Below are positions 33,252 through 36,803 of a stretch of 36,803 nt of DNA, piece after piece. Source of the stretch: JBIOWF01 sp044868295. Its GTDB lineage: Bacteria > Actinomycetota > Actinomycetes > Streptosporangiales > Streptosporangiaceae. A model generated the notes under the pieces. It made no database searches. It saw only the letters and a program-made list of their open reading frames with translations, and was not told the DNA's origin. The DNA is taken from positions 1 to 36,803 of the forward strand of contig JBIOWF010000110.1 in the NCBI GenBank assembly GCA_044868295.1, given 5' to 3'. Made by a program: the position numbers and the translations under genes. The number at the start of each line of letters is the position of its first letter. Within the stretch, counting starts at the first letter, position 1.

Positions 33252-33562
33252 GTGAACAGGCATCCATGGGATGTGCGTCCGCCCAGAGGCCCGAGGCCGG
33301 TACGCGGGACTCAGCCGTTCCCGCGGATCCTGCGGGCGTATCTCGACGGCACCGAACTGGTGACCAGGCCGATGACACCAGCGGACGCGCGGGCCGTACG
33401 GGACATGCATGATCGCTGCTCGCCGGACACGCTCCGGTCGCGCGCATGCTCGCGCTCCTCAGGGGCGCGGGCGCGACCCTGCCGTCCGTCTCAGGCCCTG
33501 TCCTGGATGTACGGCTCCCGCTGGCGCAGGTGGCGGTCAGCGCAGATGCGCGGTGTCATTGA
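33252..33562 (+). pseudogene. GNAT acetyltransferase gene remnant with internal deletion and frameshift
   Basis: The N-terminal reading ILRAYLDGTELVTRPMTPAD followed by ARAVRDMHDRCSPDTLRSR matches the beta1-alpha1 start of GNAT N-acetyltransferases. Right after this the frame shifts, and the other frame continues MLALLRGAGATLPSVSGPVL then DVRLPLA to a stop at 33560-33562, resembling a distal piece of such a protein. The acetyl-CoA-binding core is absent. I interpret this as a broken gene. The last bases overlap the 3' end of the RNase H/phosphatase gene on the other strand. Upstream bases 33127-33251 contain the rnpB promoter region. Confidence 0.5.
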
Positions 33563-34874
33563 GCGCGCGCACCACGGCCGGCCCATCCGCGTAATAGTCG
33601 ATGACCGACAGGCAGGCCAGGTCAAGGTGCATCCGGTAGAGAGCCTCAAGCGGCGCGTGCAGCGCGAGGCGGACCAGCAACTTGATCGGCGTCACGTGCG
33701 AGACGACCAGGACGGCCTTGCCCTCGTGCGCCTGGACGATGCGTTCCCTGGCCCGCTCGACACGATGCGCCGTCGTCGCGAAGCTCTCTCCCCCGGGCGG
33801 CGCCATGGCGGGGTCCGCCAGCCAGGCGGCGAGCTCGTCCTGCCACTTCTGCTGGATCTCGGCGAACGTGTGCCCTTCCCAGTGCCCGAAGTCGGTCTCG
33901 CGGAGATCGTCGTCGACGTGCACCGTCAGGCCGGTCCGCGCCGCGACCGCCTCAGCGGTCTGCCGGGCTCGGGTGAGCGGCGAACTGACGATCACATCCA
34001 GCCGGTACGGCTCCCGCGACAGCCGTACCGCGGCGGCCTCCGCCTGGGCCTGGCCGTTGGCGGTGAGAACGGGGTCGCCCAGCCCGGAGAAGCGTTTGTC
34101 CACCGACAGCGGCGTCTCGCCGTGCCGCAGCAGCAGGAGGGACGTGGCCGAGCGTGAGGGGCGCGGCATCCAGCCCGTGCCGCGACCGGGTCCCGGAGCG
34201 GCTGAGACGACGTCACCGTCGGCCGTGGCGTGGGCGTCCGAGCTTCGCGTGCCCGTGCCCGTGTCACGGGGCCCGGCAGGACGCTCGAACAACGGCTCCG
34301 GCGTGGACGGGAACGACGCCGTTCCACCCTTCTCAGGCGTGGTCGGGAATGACGCGTCAGACGTGGCGGAGGATGGCTCGGCGCCGGCCTCGGGTGTGGG
34401 CTCGGAGACGGCCGTCGATGTGGCGGCGGTCGAGGCGGCCGAGATGGTCTTGGACTGCCACCTCTCGCCCCTCGCCGCCGCGTCCATCGCCTCGTTGGCC
34501 AGACGGTCGGCGTGGCTGTTCTGCTCTCGCGGGATCCATCGCCAGGTCACTTGGAGGCGCCGGCCCAGGGCGGCCGCCTCCATCGCCAGAGGCCGCAGGC
34601 CCTCATTTTTGATCTTCCAGCGGCCGGCCATCTGCTCGATGACGAGCTTGGAGTCCATCCGCGCCTCGACCGGCTGCCCCTCGCCGCCCAGCGCGAGGAC
34701 GGCCTGGAGAGCGGCGATCAGACCGCGATATTCGGCGACGTTGTTGGTGGCGGTGCCGATGGACTCGGCCGCCTCGGCGAGCACCTGGCCGTCTGGGGTC
34801 TTGACCACCGCGCCGTAACCGGCGGGCCCGGGGTTTCCCCTGGATCCGCCGTCGGCCTCCACGATGAACCTCAC
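33537..34874 (-). CDS. Bifunctional RNase HI / histidine phosphatase (CobC-like)
   Basis: A 445-aa fusion resembling Mycobacterium tuberculosis Rv2228c. Residues 1 to about 140 are RNase HI, which degrades the RNA of RNA-DNA hybrids. Catalytic acids are D8 (VEADGGSRGNPG), E48 (NVAEYRG), D74 (RMDSK) and D123 (SHADRLANEAMD). Residues about 141-244 form a Ser/Thr/Pro-rich linker. Residues about 245-445 are a histidine phosphatase with catalytic RHG (H251 in LLLLRHGET) and a second His in VLVVSHVTPIK, related to alpha-ribazole phosphatase CobC. The GTG start overlaps the upstream gene's stop by four bases (GTGA) and has GGAG upstream. It is the last gene of the Nif3-zinc ribbon-RNase H operon. 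Confidence 0.94.
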   Translation of the reverse strand: MRFIVEADGGSRGNPGPAGYGAVVKTPDGQVLAEAAESIGTATNNVAEYRGLIAALQAVLALGGEGQPVEARMDSKLVIEQMAGRWKIKNEGLRPLAMEAAALGRRLQVTWRWIPREQNSHADRLANEAMDAAARGERWQSKTISAASTAATSTAVSEPTPEAGAEPSSATSDASFPTTPEKGGTASFPSTPEPLFERPAGPRDTGTGTRSSDAHATADGDVVSAAPGPGRGTGWMPRPSRSATSLLLLRHGETPLSVDKRFSGLGDPVLTANGQAQAEAAAVRLSREPYRLDVIVSSPLTRARQTAEAVAARTGLTVHVDDDLRETDFGHWEGHTFAEIQQKWQDELAAWLADPAMAPPGGESFATTAHRVERARERIVQAHEGKAVLVVSHVTPIKLLVRLALHAPLEALYRMHLDLACLSVIDYYADGPAVVRALNDTAHLR

Positions 34875-35611
34875 AGACCGGACTCCGCGGTGCGGACCAG
34901 GATCCGGCGGCACTCCTCGCAGCGGATCACCTCGTCGTGGGGTGCCGAGCGGATGCGGTTGAGGTCGGCGATCGACAACGTGGTACGGCAGCCGAGGCAG
35001 CGACCGCCATGCAGCATCGCCGCGCCGACTCCGGACTGCTCGCGCAGCTTCTCGTACAGTGGCAGCAGGTCGGCCGGGATGTCGGCGATGATCGAGGAGC
35101 GCCGGCCCTGGAGCTCGCCCGCCTCCTTGTCGATCTCGGAGAACGCGCTGTCGCGGCGGCCTTCGAGGATCGAGAGGGTGGCGGTCACCTCGTCGCGCTT
35201 GGATTTGAGCGTCCCCACCTCCGCGTCGGCGGCCTCACGTCGCTCCATGATCTCCAGGACGACCTCTTCCAGGTCGCCCTGCCGGCGCCGCAATGAGGTG
35301 ATCTCGGATTGCAGGCTCGCCAGGTCCTTGGGCGAGGACACCTGGCCGGAGTCGAGGCGCTTCTGGTCCCGCTCGGCGCGGCTGCGGACCGCGTCGACGT
35401 CGGACTCCGCCTTGCTCTGGTCTCTCGCGAGGTCTCCGACCTCCGTCTCCGCCGAGATGACCTGCGTGGCGAGGTGGGCGAGCTGCTTGGCGAGATCCTC
35501 GATCTCGGCGAGCTCGGGCAGCGTGCGACGGCGATGCCTCAGCCGGTCGAGGCCAGCGTCCAGCTCCGCCAGGTCGAGCAGACGCTTCTGTGCTTCCGGT
35601 GCGGCCTTCAT
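34871..35611 (-). CDS. C4-type zinc ribbon coiled-coil protein (DUF164/CdsZ-like)
   Basis: A 246-aa protein. Residues about 8-185 are a long charged coiled coil (KRLLDLAELDAGLDRLRHRR, then DLEEVVLEIMERREAADAEV). The C terminus carries a C4 zinc ribbon, CLGCRTTL and CEECRRIL. This is the PF02591/DUF164 architecture conserved beside Nif3 and RNase H genes in actinobacteria. Family members have been proposed to bind RNA or act in replication or stress; the role is not settled. I chose the ATG at 35611 (MKAAPEAQKRLLDLAELD), which follows TTGAGGATTCGG. The upstream extension to 35662 is unlikely. Its stop is coupled to the RNase H/phosphatase start, and it begins 9 bp after the Nif3-like gene. Confidence 0.92.
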   Translation of the reverse strand: MKAAPEAQKRLLDLAELDAGLDRLRHRRRTLPELAEIEDLAKQLAHLATQVISAETEVGDLARDQSKAESDVDAVRSRAERDQKRLDSGQVSSPKDLASLQSEITSLRRRQGDLEEVVLEIMERREAADAEVGTLKSKRDEVTATLSILEGRRDSAFSEIDKEAGELQGRRSSIIADIPADLLPLYEKLREQSGVGAAMLHGGRCLGCRTTLSIADLNRIRSAPHDEVIRCEECRRILVRTAESGL

Positions 35612-35619
35612 CCGAATCC

Positions 35620-36456
35620 TCAAAGTGCTCGCGGGGCCAGGTGTTCTGTCGTCGCCGTCCACGCGTCTGTGACGACGTCGCAGACGCGCGCCTCAACATT
35701 AATGCCCTTGGCCGCCAACCCAGACGTCAGACGACGGGCGGCGTCGGCCAGCCAGGGCCACTCGGTCGCCCAGTGTGAGGCGTCGATCAGTGCCGGCCCC
35801 TCCGCGGCCTCCATGTACTCACTCGCCGGGTGATGGCGAAGGTCGGCGGTGAGGAAGACGTCGACTCCGGCGGCGCGAGCCGTACCGAGGAGGGAGTCCC
35901 CCGCTCCCCCGCTGACCGCGACGGTCTTCACCTGGCGATCCAGGTCTCCGGCCACCCGCAGCGGGCCTGCCGTACCGGGAAGCCCGGAGGCCGCGCGGCC
36001 GGCGAACTCGCGCAGCGTCATCGGCGTCGGGAGCGTCCCGATCCTGCCGAGCCCGCGGCGCGGATCGTCTGGAGCGGGCTGGAGGGGGCGGAGCTCGGAG
36101 GAGAGTCCGACGGCGCGGGCGAGCGCGTCGGAGACGCCGGGATCGGCGACGTCCGCGTTGGTGTGCGCGGTGTACAGCGCGACGTCGTTCTTGATCAGCC
36201 GGTGGATCACGCGGCCCTTGAACGTGGTGGCCGCCACGGTCGTCGTCCCTCGAAGGTAGAGGGGATGATGCGTGACGATCAGGTCGGCGCCCCACTCGAT
36301 CGCCTCGTCGACCACCACGGCGACCGGGTCCACGGCGAAGAGGATTTTCCGTACGGCCTGCGCGGGATCGCCGCAGACCAGCCCCACCGCGTCCCAGGAC
36401 TCCGCCCAGGCGGGGTCGTACAGCTTCTCCATCTCAGCGACGACGTCGGCAAGCAC
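35620..36456 (-). CDS. Nif3-like dinuclear metal centre protein (DUF34)
   Basis: A 278-aa member of the Nif3/DUF34 family, which forms toroidal hexamers with a dinuclear metal site. Metal-binding motifs are THHPLYLRG near residue 60, AHTNADVADPGVSDALA, and the C-terminal TADLRHHPASE with DASHWATEWPW. A GTP cyclohydrolase I type 2 activity has been reported for one member, but the general role is unknown and may concern metal or tetrahydropterin metabolism. The GTG at 36456 gives MLADVVAEMEKLYDPAWAES, the usual N terminus. It is the first gene of the three-gene minus-strand operon. Confidence 0.93.
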   Translation of the reverse strand: MLADVVAEMEKLYDPAWAESWDAVGLVCGDPAQAVRKILFAVDPVAVVVDEAIEWGADLIVTHHPLYLRGTTTVAATTFKGRVIHRLIKNDVALYTAHTNADVADPGVSDALARAVGLSSELRPLQPAPDDPRRGLGRIGTLPTPMTLREFAGRAASGLPGTAGPLRVAGDLDRQVKTVAVSGGAGDSLLGTARAAGVDVFLTADLRHHPASEYMEAAEGPALIDASHWATEWPWLADAARRLTSGLAAKGINVEARVCDVVTDAWTATTEHLAPRAL

Positions 36457-36803
36457 ATGCGCAGACTATCGCCAGAACGCACTTCCCGAGTTCTGCGGAC
36501 TCCCGGACCGTAGGGCGCTGGTACAAGACCACATCGACTGGCCGGTCCCGCGACCGTCTGCCAGCGAATCACCAGCGACCGCGTCCTGAGGCGTACGCCT
36601 TCGAGGCGGGAAGGTAACGTTCAGAACAGGCGCGAACGCAGCGAGGGACGCACACGCCAAGGGCCGGATGATGGTGCGGCGCACGACGCGTCGGCAGCCA
36701 CACGGACGCGGCACCGCCACGAACGAGCGCTACTGGACAGGCGGGCGCTTGGCAGGAAGAGGCGCTGCCCGGGAACGGTGGCGTTGCGTGCGAAAGCGGC
36801 GTT
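36457..36803. other. Right-edge region without an identifiable gene
   Basis: These 347 bp include the promoter region of the Nif3-like operon. Short readings exist on both strands, but none resembles a known family or has a convincing start. A plus-strand reading from the ATG at 36669 runs off the edge and is Arg-rich without recognisable motifs. Confidence 0.5.

Noticed and set aside
36466..36720. 84-codon minus-strand reading upstream of the Nif3-like gene
   Set aside because: No recognisable motif, no ribosome binding site and Arg/Ser-rich composition typical of non-coding GC-rich DNA.
36669..36803. Plus-strand ATG reading open to the right edge
   Set aside because: Arg-rich with no family resemblance; it cannot be judged without the sequence beyond the edge.

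Overview
This is a GC-rich chromosomal segment from an actinomycete. Gene content and order point to a filamentous, sporulating member of the Streptosporangiales or a relative; that placement is inferred from gene families, not from a marker gene. The block cutS-cutR / suhB / hemH / sepH resembles, as I recall it, the Streptomyces coelicolor SCO5855-SCO5863 neighbourhood. Here it is interrupted by a lytic transglycosylase, an MFS exporter and a sugar-lactone oxidase. I see no prophage, insertion sequence, CRISPR array or tRNA.

Layout. 1-3.9 kb (minus): the 5' part of an AI-2E family transporter gene cut by the left edge, a 14-bp tandem repeat, and valS. 4-7 kb: a small DUF4235 protein (plus), then otsA, an EcsC-like protein and the zinc-ribbon DUF4193 protein (minus). 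7.3-9.8 kb: a CutRS-type two-component pair (minus) diverging from a 54-aa protein gene, with an OmpR-type direct repeat and strong hairpins between them. 9.9-13.7 kb: inositol monophosphatase, a remnant of an S9 peptidase gene, ferrochelatase and a membrane-anchored lytic transglycosylase. 13.8-18.7 kb (plus): MFS transporter, lactone oxidase, and the cell-division protein SepH with a very long Ala/Pro-rich tail. 18.9-21.1 kb (minus): two overlapping bacterial-PH-domain membrane proteins. 21.2-23.2 kb (plus): a DrrAB-type ABC exporter with a 60-codon ORF coupled between the two genes. 23.2-26.8 kb (minus): a 1183-aa AfsR/SARP-type regulator. 26.8-32.7 kb (plus): a PEBP-like lipoprotein, a 606-aa single-span low-complexity protein, a SulP transporter fused to a beta-carbonic anhydrase, a reductase-gene remnant, and a LysE exporter. 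32.7-33.1 kb (minus): RNase P RNA. 33.2-36.5 kb: a GNAT gene remnant (plus), then a minus-strand operon of Nif3-like protein, C4 zinc-ribbon coiled-coil protein and RNase H/phosphatase. The last 347 bp hold nothing I can identify.

How the parts fit. Most genes are housekeeping or cell-envelope functions: translation, trehalose and heme synthesis, septation, peptidoglycan turnover, RNA processing. The accessory parts are the DrrAB exporter, the large regulator that converges on it, and the SulP-carbonic anhydrase unit. A recurring feature is in-frame minisatellite expansion (12-, 27-, 30- and 138-bp periods) in disordered tails or linkers of at least five proteins. The most interesting items are the coupled ORF inside drrAB, the Tyr/Gly/Ser-rich membrane protein beside the SulP-carbonic anhydrase fusion, the enlarged SepH, the candidate CutR operator, and a CutS sensor domain without cysteines.
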